Shown here piece by piece: positions 53,994-63,822 of a stretch of DNA of 64,000 nucleotides. The position numbers and the translations under genes are program-made. The DNA is taken from assembly GCF_000350085.1 (NCBI RefSeq), contig NZ_CAUM01000006.1, positions 1-64,000 of the forward strand. The letters run 5' to 3'. The stretch is from Mesorhizobium metallidurans STM 2683. GTDB taxonomy: Bacteria; Pseudomonadota; Alphaproteobacteria; Rhizobiales; Rhizobiaceae. The number at the start of each line of letters is the position of its first letter. Within the stretch, counting starts at the first letter, position 1. The notes under the pieces were generated by a model. That model made no database searches, was not told the DNA's origin, and was given only the letters and a program-made list of their open reading frames with translations.

Positions 53994-55361
53994 CTATGAG
54001 CTAAAACGTTTGGAGATGACACTCTCCAGCGCGCGGATGCCTTGCGCATCGCCACCGGCTGGACCATGGGGACGATCGGCCGGATTCCAGGCGAAGATAT
54101 CGAAATGCGCCCAACGGTGGGTCTTCTCGACGAAGCGCTTGAGGAACAGCGCAGCGGTGATCGAACCGGCGAACCCGTCAGTGGTGACATTGTTGATGTC
54201 GGCGATCTTCGACGACAGCTTTGCGTCGTAGGGGCGCCACAGCGGCATACGCCACAGCGGATCCTCGGCCGCGACGGAGGCCGCCGCCAGTTCGGATGCC
54301 AGCGCATCGTCGCCGGTGTAGAAAGGTGGCAGGTCGGGACCGAGCGCGACGCGCGCGGCCCCCGTCAGGGTCGCCATGTCGACCAGCAATTGCGGTTTCT
54401 CGTCATCGGCCAGCGCCAGGGCATCCGCCAGCACCAGCCGCCCCTCGGCGTCGGTGTTGCCGATCTCGACGGTGATGCCCTTGCGGCTCGCCAGCACATC
54501 GCCGGGCCGGAAGGCGTTGCCGGCGATCGAATTCTCGACCGCCGGGATCAGCACGCGCAGCCGAACCTTCAGCCCGGCAGCCATGATCATCGAAGCGAGG
54601 CCAAGAACATTGGCGGCGCCGCCCATATCCTTTTTCATCAACAGCATGCCGGATGACGGCTTGATGTCGAGGCCGCCGGTGTCGAAGCAGACGCCCTTGC
54701 CGACCAGCGTCACCTTCGGCGCGTTCTTCGGTCCCCAGGCCATATCGATCAGGCGCGGCGCATCGGCCGATGCACGGCCGACCGCGTGGATCATGGGGAA
54801 GTTCTGCGTCAGCAGATCGTCGCCCTTGGTCACCGATACTTCGGCCTTGTGCGCCGCGGCCAGTGTCCGAACCGCCGCCTCCAACTGGTCCGGCCCCATG
54901 TCGCTGGTCGGCGTGTTGACGAGATCGCGCGTCAGGAAAACACCGTCGGCGATACGGCGAATGCGCGCCGCATCGGCGCCGTGCGGCAACGCGAAGCGCA
55001 GCGTCTTGCCCGGTTTCTTACCGTAGCGGGTGAAGACATAGCCACCGAGCACCAGCGCAATCGCCGCGAGTTCCGGGTCGGCCAATGCGGAGGCGAAATG
55101 CCAGTCGCCTTCCGGCAAGGCTCTCGCCAGGGCGCCGATGGCGAGCGCGCCCTCGCCATCGCCGGTGCCGAACAGCGCGCCGGCCAGCGCGCCATTTTCA
55201 CCGGGTACGATTAACGTCCTGCCAGCCTCGCCGGAGAAGCCGTTGGCCCTCGCCCAGGCGATCGACGATGGCGAAAGGTCCGCTGCCTGCAGACCGTCCC
55301 TGGCGACCAGATGCACCGGCAGCGCGTTCTTCGGTTTCGTCTCGATGAGTTCGACAGGCAT
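53994..55361 (-). CDS. M17-family leucyl aminopeptidase
   Basis: A 455-residue zinc/manganese aminopeptidase. Metal and catalytic residues are visible in VGKGVCFDTGGLDIKPS, MKKDMGGAANVLG and NTDAEGRLVLADAL (Lys, Asp, Asp, Asp, Glu of the bimetal site). It removes N-terminal residues from peptides in the cytoplasm. It heads a reverse-strand run of five genes (M17, MarR, NlpC/P60, helicase, pdeM). Its 5' region faces tadD and contains the CtrA-like site at 55394-55408. Confidence 0.9.
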   Translation of the reverse strand: MPVELIETKPKNALPVHLVARDGLQAADLSPSSIAWARANGFSGEAGRTLIVPGENGALAGALFGTGDGEGALAIGALARALPEGDWHFASALADPELAAIALVLGGYVFTRYGKKPGKTLRFALPHGADAARIRRIADGVFLTRDLVNTPTSDMGPDQLEAAVRTLAAAHKAEVSVTKGDDLLTQNFPMIHAVGRASADAPRLIDMAWGPKNAPKVTLVGKGVCFDTGGLDIKPSSGMLLMKKDMGGAANVLGLASMIMAAGLKVRLRVLIPAVENSIAGNAFRPGDVLASRKGITVEIGNTDAEGRLVLADALALADDEKPQLLVDMATLTGAARVALGPDLPPFYTGDDALASELAAASVAAEDPLWRMPLWRPYDAKLSSKIADINNVTTDGFAGSITAALFLKRFVEKTHRWAHFDIFAWNPADRPHGPAGGDAQGIRALESVISKRFSS

Positions 55362-55393
55362 GGAATGGTCTCCGGCTTTCGAGTCGGCGTTTC

Positions 55394-55408
55394 TTAACTG
55401 TCCGTTAG
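55394..55408. promoter_or_regulatory. CtrA-like site before tadD
   Basis: TTAA-CTGTCCG-TTAG matches the CtrA half-site pair TTAA-N7-TTAA except the last base. A further TTAAC follows at 55411. It lies 68 nt before the tadD ATG. CtrA controls pilus genes in Caulobacter, so the site is plausible. Confidence 0.45.
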
Positions 55409-55475
55409 GGTTAACAGAATATTTCTTTGGGTGGGAAGACGGCTACGCAATGGCCGCGCGCACGGATAGAGGCCG

Positions 55476-56303
55476 ATGTTGATGCCGACCAACCGAATGA
55501 TGAACGCCACGGGAAAACGGCTGATCACGACGGCATTCATGATGGCGCTTGCAGCCAGCGTCGCCGGCTGCGGAACCAGCAAATTCACCACCGGCTCGAT
55601 CGCGCGTTTCAGCAGCAAACCGCTGGAAACCATGTCGGCCGGCGAATTGCACAGCGCAACGACCAGGCTTGGCGAATCCTATGCCAAGAACCCCAACGAC
55701 AAGCGGATCGCGACGAACTATGCAGCGGCGCTGCAGATGGATGGCGATGCCGACCAGTCGCTGGCGGTGATGCGCAAGCTGGCGATCGCCCTGCCAAAGG
55801 ACCGCGACGTGCTTGCCGCCTATGGCAAGGCGCTCGCCGCCAATGGGCAGTTCGAGCCGGCACTCGATGCCGTGCGCCGCGCGCAGACGCCGGAGTATCC
55901 GGACTGGCGACTGGTATCGGCGGAAGCTGCCATTCTCGACCAGCTCGGCCAGAAGGACGAAGCGCGCCAGGATTACCGCAAGGCGCTCGAGCTGAAGCCG
56001 AACGAACCCTCGATCCTTTCCAACCTTGGCATGTCCTATGTGCTGGAGGGCGATTTGCGCATGGCTGAAACCTATATGCGCACGGCCGCCCAGCAGCCGA
56101 ACGCGGACAGCCGGGTCCGCCAGAATTTGGCGCTGGTCGTCGGCCTGCAGGGCCGTTTCGACGAGGCCGAGAAGATCGCTTCGCAGGAATTGTCACCCGA
56201 GCAGGCGCAGGCGAACGTGGCCTATCTTCGCCAGATGCTTGCCCAGCAGAATGCCTGGAGCCAGCTCAAGGACCAGGACAAGGCAAAGCCCGCCACCAAC
56301 TGA
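55476..56303 (+). CDS. tadD: Tad pilus assembly lipoprotein TadD
   Basis: A 275-residue tetratricopeptide lipoprotein. The signal peptide ends in lipobox SVAGC (Cys near 32). TPR repeats fill residues 55-260 (e.g. NYAAALQMDGDADQSLAVMR and SILSNLGMSYVLEGDLRMAE). TadD helps assemble the outer-membrane Flp pilus machine. It is convergent with tadC and transcribed apart from the main operon. GAGGCC precedes ATG 55476; ATG 55482 is also possible. Confidence 0.9.
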   Translation: MLMPTNRMMNATGKRLITTAFMMALAASVAGCGTSKFTTGSIARFSSKPLETMSAGELHSATTRLGESYAKNPNDKRIATNYAAALQMDGDADQSLAVMRKLAIALPKDRDVLAAYGKALAANGQFEPALDAVRRAQTPEYPDWRLVSAEAAILDQLGQKDEARQDYRKALELKPNEPSILSNLGMSYVLEGDLRMAETYMRTAAQQPNADSRVRQNLALVVGLQGRFDEAEKIASQELSPEQAQANVAYLRQMLAQQNAWSQLKDQDKAKPATN

Positions 56304-56324
56304 CAATAGCAGCTACGGGCACCA

Positions 56325-56429
56325 AGAGCCACGTGCGTCCACCTGGACGCACAAAGTACGCTCACAGCTAGCACTTTGAATCCACGCGTCGTGCTTTCCG
56401 AAAATCGCTTCCGACTTCCGGCCGATGCG
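56325..56429. repeat. RIME-like mosaic palindrome, family A copy 3 (degenerate)
   Basis: GTGCGTCC-ACCT-GGACGCAC (56333-56352) matches module 1, and CCGAAAATCG...CGACTTCCGG plus GATGCG matches module 2 with changes. It lies between convergent tadD and tadC and may act as their terminator region. Confidence 0.6.
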
Positions 56430-56500
56430 GTGGCGCCCGTTCAGATCAAAAGCCGCGCGGCGTCGGCAGCGCGGCTTTCTCTTTGGCTTCGACAGGTTGC

Positions 56501-57517
56501 TTACGGGCTGCTGGTTTTCGACGCGTCGCCGAAGATGCCGCGCTGGCTGACCTGGATGCCTGCCGGGCCTAGAATGATGGCAAAAAGCACCGGCAGGAAG
56601 AACAGGATCATCGGCACGGTGAGCTTGGGTGGCAAGGCCGCGGCCTTCTTCTCGGCGGCGTTCATGCGCATGTCACGGCTTTCGGCGGCAAGCACGCGCA
56701 GCGCATGCGCCACCGGCGTGCCGTAGCGCTCGGCCTGGACCAGCGCTTGCGATACCGATTTCACCGACTCCAGGCCGGTGCGGCTCGCAAGGTTTTCGTA
56801 AGCCTGCTTGCGTTCCTGCAAATAGGAAAGCTCGGCATTGGTCAGGATGAACTCTTCGGCGAGCGCTACCGACTGTGCGCCGATCTCGTCGGCGACCTTG
56901 TGGAGCGCCGCCTCCACCGACATACCCGACTCGACACAGATCAGCATCAGGTCGAGTGCGTCCGGCCAAGCCATCTGGATCGACTGCTTGCGCTTGGTGG
57001 CCCGGTTGTTGACATAGAGCACCGGCGCGTAAAAGCCCGCATAAGCAACGACGATGCAGACGAATATCTTGATCAAAGGCGGCTGCTCGGGCAATCCGCC
57101 GAGCACGAACAGGTATACGGCAGCCAGCGCGAAGCCGACAAAAGGCAGGACCAGGCGGAAGAAAAGGAAGCGCGTCAGCGGGTTTTGTCCGCGAAAGCCC
57201 GCCACTTTCAGCTTCTGCAACGTGCCTTCATCCGCCAAAGCACGCCTCAGATCGAGGCGGTCGACGATGTTGCGCATGCCGATCGATTGTTCCTCACGCA
57301 GGCCCTTGCGACGCCGATCGGCCTCCGCGGCCAGCCGCGCGCGCTGCTTGGCGCGCAACTCGTCACGCTCCAGCGCCACGGATTTCATGCGCGTCTTGAG
57401 CTGGTTCCCGCCGAAGGCCGGCAGCAGTGTGAGGGCGGTCGCAAACACCGCGATGGCGACCAGCATGGCAATGAGAAATGCCGGGTCGGTAAAGGTTTTG
57501 ACGACATGTTCGGTCAT
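56501..57517 (-). CDS. tadC: Flp pilus inner-membrane platform protein TadC
   Basis: A 338-residue type II secretion F-domain protein with about four membrane segments and the cytoplasmic F domain (WPDALDLMLICVESGMSVEAAL, then ERYGTPVAHALRVLAAE). With TadB it forms the inner-membrane platform that the CpaF ATPase drives. It is the last gene of the reverse-strand cpa/tad operon and lies 104 bp after tadB. Confidence 0.92.
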   Translation of the reverse strand: MTEHVVKTFTDPAFLIAMLVAIAVFATALTLLPAFGGNQLKTRMKSVALERDELRAKQRARLAAEADRRRKGLREEQSIGMRNIVDRLDLRRALADEGTLQKLKVAGFRGQNPLTRFLFFRLVLPFVGFALAAVYLFVLGGLPEQPPLIKIFVCIVVAYAGFYAPVLYVNNRATKRKQSIQMAWPDALDLMLICVESGMSVEAALHKVADEIGAQSVALAEEFILTNAELSYLQERKQAYENLASRTGLESVKSVSQALVQAERYGTPVAHALRVLAAESRDMRMNAAEKKAAALPPKLTVPMILFFLPVLFAIILGPAGIQVSQRGIFGDASKTSSP

Positions 57518-57621
57518 GCGCTCTCAATCCCGGAGTATTTTGCAGCCAAGTGAATCACTTGGCGTCGCACGGCTAAAACAGATAGAGCGGGATGCAGGGT
57601 TCAATTCGAACGCATCCCGTT

Positions 57622-58635
57622 CTAGACATCGAAGTTCATCATCTTGCGCATCACCAGGATGCCGATCGACATCCAGACCGCTGAACAGCCAAGGATCAGA
57701 TTGCCGACGCTGGTGGTGAACAGCGGCATGATGTAGTTCGGGCTTGTCAGGTAGACGAGACAGGCGACGATGAACGGCAATGCGCCGATGATCATGGCGG
57801 ACGCCTTCGCTTCCATGGACAGCGCCTGGACCTTGGCCTTCATTTTCTTGCGGTCGCGAAGCACGCGCGAAAGATTGCCAAGCGCCTCCGAAAGGTTGCC
57901 GCCTGCCTGGGACTGGATCTGGATGACGATGCCGAAGAAGCTCGCCTCCGTGCATGGCATGGTTTCGGCCATGCGCATCGAGGCGTCGGGGATCGACAGG
58001 CCCATCTGCTGCGAATCGACGATGCGGCGGAACTCGGTCTTGACCGGTTCGGGAGATTCGTTGGCGATCAGGCGGATGGCGTCGTTCAACGGCAGGCCTG
58101 ATTTGACCGCACGCACGATGATGTCGAGCGCGTTCGGGAATTCGTTGAGGAAGGCCTTGACCCGGCGAGCGCGGGTAAACGAGACGAACCAACGCGGCAG
58201 GCCGAGAGCGCCGACCAGCAGCACACCCGGCAATGCAAGCAGCGGCGCTCCGATGAAATAGGCGAGAAAGGTCAGGACGACGCCGCAAACAGCCGAGTAG
58301 ATATAGAAGCGCTCAAGCGAGACCTTCATGCCCGCCTGGCGGATCTGGGCCTTCAGCGGCGGTTTCTTGACGACGCGCTGGGTGGATTTCTGCTTCTGTT
58401 CGAGTTCCTTCAGCGAATCCTGCACCGATTTGCGCCGCTTGGCGGCTTCCGCCACGCGATCGCGCGAAGCCTTCACGACGGCACGATCGGTTTCAGCGGT
58501 CTTGATCGTCTCCAGCCGCCTGCCGACCTGCTTCTCCTCGCTGATCTGGTTGAACAGAAAAGCGTAGGCGACCCCGCCGGCGCTGAAGCCGGCGAGCACG
58601 ATGAATGCCAATACGGTGGCGTCAATTCCGAACAT
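57622..58635 (-). CDS. tadB: Flp pilus inner-membrane platform protein TadB
   Basis: A 337-residue F-domain membrane protein paralogous to TadC. Its cytoplasmic domain reads FPNALDIIVRAVKSGLPLNDAI, with two C-terminal membrane segments (MIIGALPFIVACLVYL). A charged, coiled-coil-prone N-terminal region (about 30-95) follows the first helix. It starts 29 bp after cpaF. It works with TadC and CpaF to extrude pilin. Confidence 0.93.
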   Translation of the reverse strand: MFGIDATVLAFIVLAGFSAGGVAYAFLFNQISEEKQVGRRLETIKTAETDRAVVKASRDRVAEAAKRRKSVQDSLKELEQKQKSTQRVVKKPPLKAQIRQAGMKVSLERFYIYSAVCGVVLTFLAYFIGAPLLALPGVLLVGALGLPRWFVSFTRARRVKAFLNEFPNALDIIVRAVKSGLPLNDAIRLIANESPEPVKTEFRRIVDSQQMGLSIPDASMRMAETMPCTEASFFGIVIQIQSQAGGNLSEALGNLSRVLRDRKKMKAKVQALSMEAKASAMIIGALPFIVACLVYLTSPNYIMPLFTTSVGNLILGCSAVWMSIGILVMRKMMNFDV

Positions 58636-58664
58636 CGACCCTGGCCCCTGCGCCTGCGGATGCG

Positions 58665-60167
58665 TCAGTCAGCGCGTTTCTCCATCGCCTCGAGCGCATT
58701 GGCGAGGCGCTGTTCCTCGCCATAGTAGCGGGCGCGGTCCCAGAAATGCGGACGACCGATGCCTGTCGACACATGCTCGCCCAACAGCCTGCCGTTCGCG
58801 TCCTCGCCCTTGATATTATAAAGGACGAGGTCCTGCGTAATGACGACGTCGCCTTCCATTCCGATCACCTCGGTGATGTGGGTGATACGTCGCGATCCGT
58901 CGCGCAGGCGAGCGGCCTGTATTATCACGTCAATGGAACCGACCACGATTTCGCGCACGGTTTTCTGCGGCAGCGTGTAGCCACCCATCGCGATCATCGA
59001 TTCGATACGGTTCAGGCATTCGCGCGGACTGTTCGAGTGGATCGTTCCCATCGAGCCGTCATGGCCGGTGTTCATCGCCTGCAGAAGGTCGAACACTTCC
59101 GGTCCGCGCACCTCGCCGACGATGATGCGCTCGGGCCGCATGCGCAGGCAGTTCTTGACCAGATCGCGCATGGTCACCTCACCCTCGCCTTCGAGATTGG
59201 GCGGACGGGTTTCCAGACGCACGACATGCGGCTGCTGCAGTTGCAGCTCGGCCGAATCCTCGCAGGTGATGACGCGCTCCTCGCGGTCGATATAGTTGGT
59301 CAGGCAATTGAGCAGTGTCGTCTTGCCCGAGCCGGTGCCGCCCGAAATGACGATGTTGCAGCGCACGCGGCCGATGATCTTGAGGATCTCGGCGCCTTGC
59401 TGCGAAATGGCCCCGAACTTGACCAGCTGATCGAGCGTCAGCTTGTCCTTCTTGAATTTGCGGATGGTGAGCGCGGTGCCGTCGATAGCGAGCGGCGGTG
59501 CGATGACGTTGACGCGGGAGCCGTCGGGAAGACGCGCGTCGCAGATCGGGCTCGATTCATCGACACGGCGGCCGACCTGGCTGACGATGCGCTGACAGAT
59601 GTTGAGGAGTTGCTGGTTGTCGCGGAAACGAATGCCGGTCTGCTCGACCTTGCCGTTGACCTCGATGTAGACGTTCCTGGAGCCGTTGACCATGATGTCG
59701 GCAATGTCGTCACGGGCGAGCAGTGGCTCCAGCGGCCCATAGCCCAGCACGTCGTTGCAGATATCCTCGAGCAGCTCTTCCTGCTCGGAAATCGACATCG
59801 CGAAATTCTTGATCGCGATGATGTCGTTGACGATATCGCGGATTTCCTCGCGCGCGCTTTCGGGGTCAAGCTTGGCGAGTTGCGACAGGTCGATCGTGTC
59901 GATGAGCGCTGAGAAGACCTGGCTCTTGGTGTCGTAATAGGTTTCGCTCTTTTCGCGCTGGACCTTTCTCGGCTCCGGCGCCAATGGCGGTGCCTCGACA
60001 GCGCGCCGCGCGGGCGGCGCAGGCGTGCCCGATGGCGGCGGCGCTGGCTTGGCAAGAACCGCCGTATCCGCTGGGGTTGCCGGCGCCGAAGCGGCAGGCG
60101 CAGGTGCCGGCTGACGGAATTCCGGCGTAAACCGGCTGCCGTCGTCACTGCCTCTCTTACCAAACAT
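58665..60167 (-). CDS. cpaF: Flp pilus assembly ATPase CpaF/TadA
   Basis: A 500-residue secretion ATPase of the TadA/VirB11 type. A Pro/Ala-rich N terminus precedes the N-terminal domain (about 80-230). Then come Walker [15 protein letters not shown] near residue 280, the acidic [14 protein letters not shown] box, and [20 protein letters not shown] as Walker B. It powers pilus assembly from the cytoplasmic face. It sits between cpaE and tadB in the usual order. Confidence 0.95.
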   Translation of the reverse strand: MFGKRGSDDGSRFTPEFRQPAPAPAASAPATPADTAVLAKPAPPPSGTPAPPARRAVEAPPLAPEPRKVQREKSETYYDTKSQVFSALIDTIDLSQLAKLDPESAREEIRDIVNDIIAIKNFAMSISEQEELLEDICNDVLGYGPLEPLLARDDIADIMVNGSRNVYIEVNGKVEQTGIRFRDNQQLLNICQRIVSQVGRRVDESSPICDARLPDGSRVNVIAPPLAIDGTALTIRKFKKDKLTLDQLVKFGAISQQGAEILKIIGRVRCNIVISGGTGSGKTTLLNCLTNYIDREERVITCEDSAELQLQQPHVVRLETRPPNLEGEGEVTMRDLVKNCLRMRPERIIVGEVRGPEVFDLLQAMNTGHDGSMGTIHSNSPRECLNRIESMIAMGGYTLPQKTVREIVVGSIDVIIQAARLRDGSRRITHITEVIGMEGDVVITQDLVLYNIKGEDANGRLLGEHVSTGIGRPHFWDRARYYGEEQRLANALEAMEKRAD

Positions 60168-60196
60168 GATCGACTACCAATTCCGCCACGGAAGCA

Positions 60197-61480
60197 TCAC
60201 TTCTTGTTACGCGAGAGCTTGCCGAGGAGATTGCCAAGGCCGGCTTTCTTTTTCACCTTGATTTCGCTGCGCCCGGTCAGCACATGCGCAATCTCGTTGA
60301 CCATGCCGACCACCGGGTTCTTGGCATCCATTTCACCGAGCATCCGCCCGTTGTTGGCGGCGTTTCCGAACAGCAGCGGCTCGAAGGGAATGACCGACAT
60401 CGGCGAGATGCCGAGCGAGTCGGCGAAGTCGGACGACGCGATCTCCGGGCGCTTCGGCACGCCGGCCTGATTGATGATCAGCTTCGGCGGCGGATCGTTC
60501 GGGCGAAGCCTTTTGAACATGTCGACCAGGTTCTTGGTGTTGCGCAGATTGGCCAGTTCCGGCGTCGCCGTGATAACGATCTCGTCGGCCTTGGTCAGCG
60601 TGTTCTTGGTCCAGCCCGTCCAGACATGCGGGATATCGAGCACCAGAAGCGGCACGCTGCGCTGGGCGGTGTCGACAAGCTGCGTGAAGGCATCGGGATC
60701 GAAATCGTAAACCCGGTCGAGCGTCGAGGGCGCTGCAAGCAGCGACAGATGCTCGGCGCACTGGGCAAGCAGCCGGTCGAGATAGACCTCGTCGATACGT
60801 TCCGGTGAAAAGACCGCCTCGGCAATGCCCTGGGCCGGATCCTGATCGAAATTGATGTTGGCCGTGCCGAAAGCAAGATCGAGATCGGCGACGACCACTT
60901 CCGACTTGAACAGGGATGACATCGCCCAGGCTACATTGTGAGCGATGGTCGAGGAACCGACGCCCCCCTTGGCGCCGATGAAGGCAATCGAGCGGCCGAT
61001 CGGCTCGGCTTCCGGGTCAACGAAGATCGACGATATCACGCTGACGATATCGGCCATCGACACCGGCGCAATGACGTATTCCGAAATACCGGAACGGATG
61101 AGCTCGCGGTAGAGGCCGACATCGTTGTAGTGGCCGATGACGACGACCTTCGAGGTCGGATCGCAATATTCCGAGAGCTGCGTGAGTTGCTCCAGCAACT
61201 GCTTCGGCTCGCTGCGCGATTCCAGCAGGATCAGGTTCGGCGTCGGCGCCGATTGGTAGAATTCGATGGCGGTGGGGATGCCCCCCATATGGACCTTCAG
61301 ATGGGCCTTGGCCATGCGGCGGTCCTCGCCGGCGCGTTCGACCGGATTGGCAACACCATCGGTCTCGCAGAACGCCTGGATCGAGATGCGCGGGATCGGC
61401 CGCAAGGCCTGCATCGCGGCGATATCCTGCTGCGAGGTTTCGCCGCCATCCACCGCGGTGTCGTAAGCAAGATTGCTCAT
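60197..61480 (-). CDS. cpaE: Pilus assembly localisation protein CpaE/TadZ
   Basis: A 427-residue protein with an N-terminal receiver-like domain (about 50-160, without a clear phospho-acceptor pattern) and a MinD/ParA-type ATPase domain. The deviant Walker A is FIGAKGGVGSSTIAHN near residue 172. In Caulobacter, CpaE directs the pilus apparatus to the cell pole. It starts 54 bp after the cpaD stop in the reverse-strand operon. PodJ elsewhere in the window may be relevant to its polar placement. Confidence 0.92.
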   Translation of the reverse strand: MSNLAYDTAVDGGETSQQDIAAMQALRPIPRISIQAFCETDGVANPVERAGEDRRMAKAHLKVHMGGIPTAIEFYQSAPTPNLILLESRSEPKQLLEQLTQLSEYCDPTSKVVVIGHYNDVGLYRELIRSGISEYVIAPVSMADIVSVISSIFVDPEAEPIGRSIAFIGAKGGVGSSTIAHNVAWAMSSLFKSEVVVADLDLAFGTANINFDQDPAQGIAEAVFSPERIDEVYLDRLLAQCAEHLSLLAAPSTLDRVYDFDPDAFTQLVDTAQRSVPLLVLDIPHVWTGWTKNTLTKADEIVITATPELANLRNTKNLVDMFKRLRPNDPPPKLIINQAGVPKRPEIASSDFADSLGISPMSVIPFEPLLFGNAANNGRMLGEMDAKNPVVGMVNEIAHVLTGRSEIKVKKKAGLGNLLGKLSRNKK

Positions 61481-61534
61481 TGTCGTCTCTTTCCGTGACT
61501 TCTGCGGCTTAAGGTCCGTCGAGTGTCCAAGTCC

Positions 61535-62278
61535 CTAGTAGTCCACTTCCGAATTGCCGAGGAACTCGTCCGAAATACCTCTGTCGCGGTAGACGTCGAT
61601 CACCGCGCTCCGATTTTCCGCATCGATGGGCGTCTGCTTGCGCGGTCCGATCAGATCGGCCGGATTGGCCATCTGGGCGGCAAGATTGTTCTGATAGGAG
61701 CAGCCGAAATCGGCATAGTGCTTGTTTTCCGACGTCTGCAGCAGGTCTTCGGGCCAGCGTCCGCATTTGTCGGTCTGGGCCTTCACCGAGACATAAGCGA
61801 CACGGATCGGCGCCGACGCTTCGGCCGAAGCCGACTGGTAGGTGGTCATGACGATCCGGTTGCGGCTGATGCCGCTGGCAATCGCAAGCCTGGCGAAATC
61901 GCGACCGGCCGCTGTCGCGGCGATCTCGTTGGCCGAGCCGCTCGGGATCGCGATGGTCAGGGTCGGAGCGGCGCTCTTGTCGTAGCCGTCGAGGAAGCCC
62001 AGCAGCGTGTCGCGCTGCGAGCGGGTCATGCCGCGATCGCCGGCACCGACCGGGAGGTCGATCTTCTCGTTCTTCTCCGCGATCACGATCGGATGGTTGG
62101 TGCGATAATCGTCCGGAATGGCGCCTACCGTGACGCTGTCGCGCCTGAGGTCGGCGCAGCCGGTCAGCAATGCCGCGACCGCGACCGCCAGGACCGGGAT
62201 GGCTTGCCGATAGAGTCGCGAACGGCCGGACCGCACTGCTGCAGTGATCGTCCTTGCCTTCGATGCTGACTGAGACAT
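61535..62278 (-). CDS. cpaD: Pilus assembly lipoprotein CpaD
   Basis: A 247-residue lipoprotein of the CpaD family. The signal peptide ends with lipobox ALLTGCADL (Cys near 41). The conserved C-terminal CpaD stretches include FGCSYQNNLAAQMANPADLIGPR. It supports the CpaC secretin at the outer membrane. AGCGGGGAAGCGG precedes the ATG. It lies 14 bp after cpaC. Confidence 0.91.
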   Translation of the reverse strand: MSQSASKARTITAAVRSGRSRLYRQAIPVLAVAVAALLTGCADLRRDSVTVGAIPDDYRTNHPIVIAEKNEKIDLPVGAGDRGMTRSQRDTLLGFLDGYDKSAAPTLTIAIPSGSANEIAATAAGRDFARLAIASGISRNRIVMTTYQSASAEASAPIRVAYVSVKAQTDKCGRWPEDLLQTSENKHYADFGCSYQNNLAAQMANPADLIGPRKQTPIDAENRSAVIDVYRDRGISDEFLGNSEVDY

Positions 62279-62292
62279 GTCCGCTTCCCCGC

Positions 62293-63822
62293 TTACTTGT
62301 AGATGAAGCCGACAACGCCGTGATAACGGCCATTGGGCCTGTCGGTCTGCATGGTGCCGTAGACGCGATTGACGCGGCCAAGAAACATGCCGGCGCCATC
62401 GCTGGCGGCGTTGAAATTGTCGTCCGGCTTGGCAAGGTCGTTACGCGCCACCGGCTTCACCAGATATGGCGTTATGATGATCACGAGCTCGGTTTCGTTA
62501 CGGACGAAGTCCCTGCTGCGGAAGAGAGCGCCAAGTACTGGAATCTTGGTCAGACCAGGCAGGCCGTTGACGGCCTGCCTAAGATCGTCGCGGACAAGGC
62601 CGGCAATCATCATCGAGCCGCCCGAAGGAAGTTCCACCGTCGTATCGGCCAAGCGTTTGCGGAGCGAGAGGGCGTTCATGCCGGGGCTTGTTACGCCCTC
62701 GGACAAAGATACGGATCCCTCCGTTGTCGGCTCGGAGACCGACGTCCTGACCTTCAGGCTGATGCGGCCGGGAGACAGCACCACGGGCTGGAACTCCAGG
62801 CCAATGCCGTATTCGATCTTCTCGACTGTATACGTCTTCAAACCGGTCTGGTTATCGGTGGATACGGCTTGGGAAACGCTGTTCACCATATTATATTCGC
62901 CGCCGACTTTGAAGGTCGCCTTCTCGCCGGATACGGCCGTCAATGTTGGCTCGGCGAGCGTTTTCATAACGCCTGACTGTTCCATGGCGTTGATGTAGGC
63001 CTGCAGCGTCGAGCTGCCGATTGCGAGGCCCGAGTTCGACAGCGACTTGCCTAAACCGGTGAAATTGTCGCTTATCGCGCCCCAGCTGATGCCGTTGCTG
63101 CCGCCATTGCCGACCATATTGACGCCGAGCTGCTTCATCACCGAGCGGCTGACTTCCGCAACCGTCACCTTAAGCGTCACCTGGTCGTCGCCGATGATCT
63201 GCAGCAGGTTGACGATCTTGCTGACCCGGCGCTCGGCATCCGGATTGTCTATGGCGACGCCAGCGTCGGCCGAGCCGCCGGCAGCGGTCTGTGAATACTG
63301 GCCCGTGGTCGCTTCGCCGCCGGACACGAATATGTTGGCCAAATCGGCGGCACGCTTGGCATCCAGCGGGGTGTCAACGGTCCCGGTCAGAACGACGTTG
63401 TCGTTCAGCAACTCGACCTTGACCTGAGACGACGGGATGAAGCGCTTGATATAGTCTTCCAGTCCGGCGACATCGCGTTCGACCGCCAGATCCAGGCTGG
63501 CGATCTGTTCGCCATTGGGACCGAAGACGAAGATATTGGTCTCGCCAACCTGCTTGCCGAACAGATAGATGCGCCTGGCGGTGCGGGTCACGGCATCGGC
63601 GACCGTCGGGTTGGCGACGAGAATGTCGTAGGCGTCGCTCGGCAGGTCGATGACCACCGATTTGTTCAATCCGAGCTTGACGCGCTGGGTGGCGGTCGAA
63701 GCCGTCACCTCGGCATTCCTGCCCGCCGCATTCGCTTCGACGAGGCCATGCGTATTCGTTGCAAGGAGAAACAGGCCGATTGCCGTAGCCAGATTGACCG
63801 GTAGTTTGTCGTTTAGCCTCAT
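62293..63822 (-). CDS. cpaC: Flp pilus secretin CpaC/RcpA
   Basis: A 509-residue outer-membrane secretin. A signal peptide (NLATAIGLFLLATNTHGLVEANA) is followed by a pilus-assembly N domain (SVVIDLPSDAYDILVANP), a BON-like domain (about 130-175), and the secretin core with AEPTLTAVSGEKATFKVGGE, VELPSGGSMMIAGLV and ETELVIIITPYLVKPV. It forms the pore for the pilus. Its ATG overlaps the cpaB stop (ATGA), showing coupling. Confidence 0.94.
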   Translation of the reverse strand: MRLNDKLPVNLATAIGLFLLATNTHGLVEANAAGRNAEVTASTATQRVKLGLNKSVVIDLPSDAYDILVANPTVADAVTRTARRIYLFGKQVGETNIFVFGPNGEQIASLDLAVERDVAGLEDYIKRFIPSSQVKVELLNDNVVLTGTVDTPLDAKRAADLANIFVSGGEATTGQYSQTAAGGSADAGVAIDNPDAERRVSKIVNLLQIIGDDQVTLKVTVAEVSRSVMKQLGVNMVGNGGSNGISWGAISDNFTGLGKSLSNSGLAIGSSTLQAYINAMEQSGVMKTLAEPTLTAVSGEKATFKVGGEYNMVNSVSQAVSTDNQTGLKTYTVEKIEYGIGLEFQPVVLSPGRISLKVRTSVSEPTTEGSVSLSEGVTSPGMNALSLRKRLADTTVELPSGGSMMIAGLVRDDLRQAVNGLPGLTKIPVLGALFRSRDFVRNETELVIIITPYLVKPVARNDLAKPDDNFNAASDGAGMFLGRVNRVYGTMQTDRPNGRYHGVVGFIYK

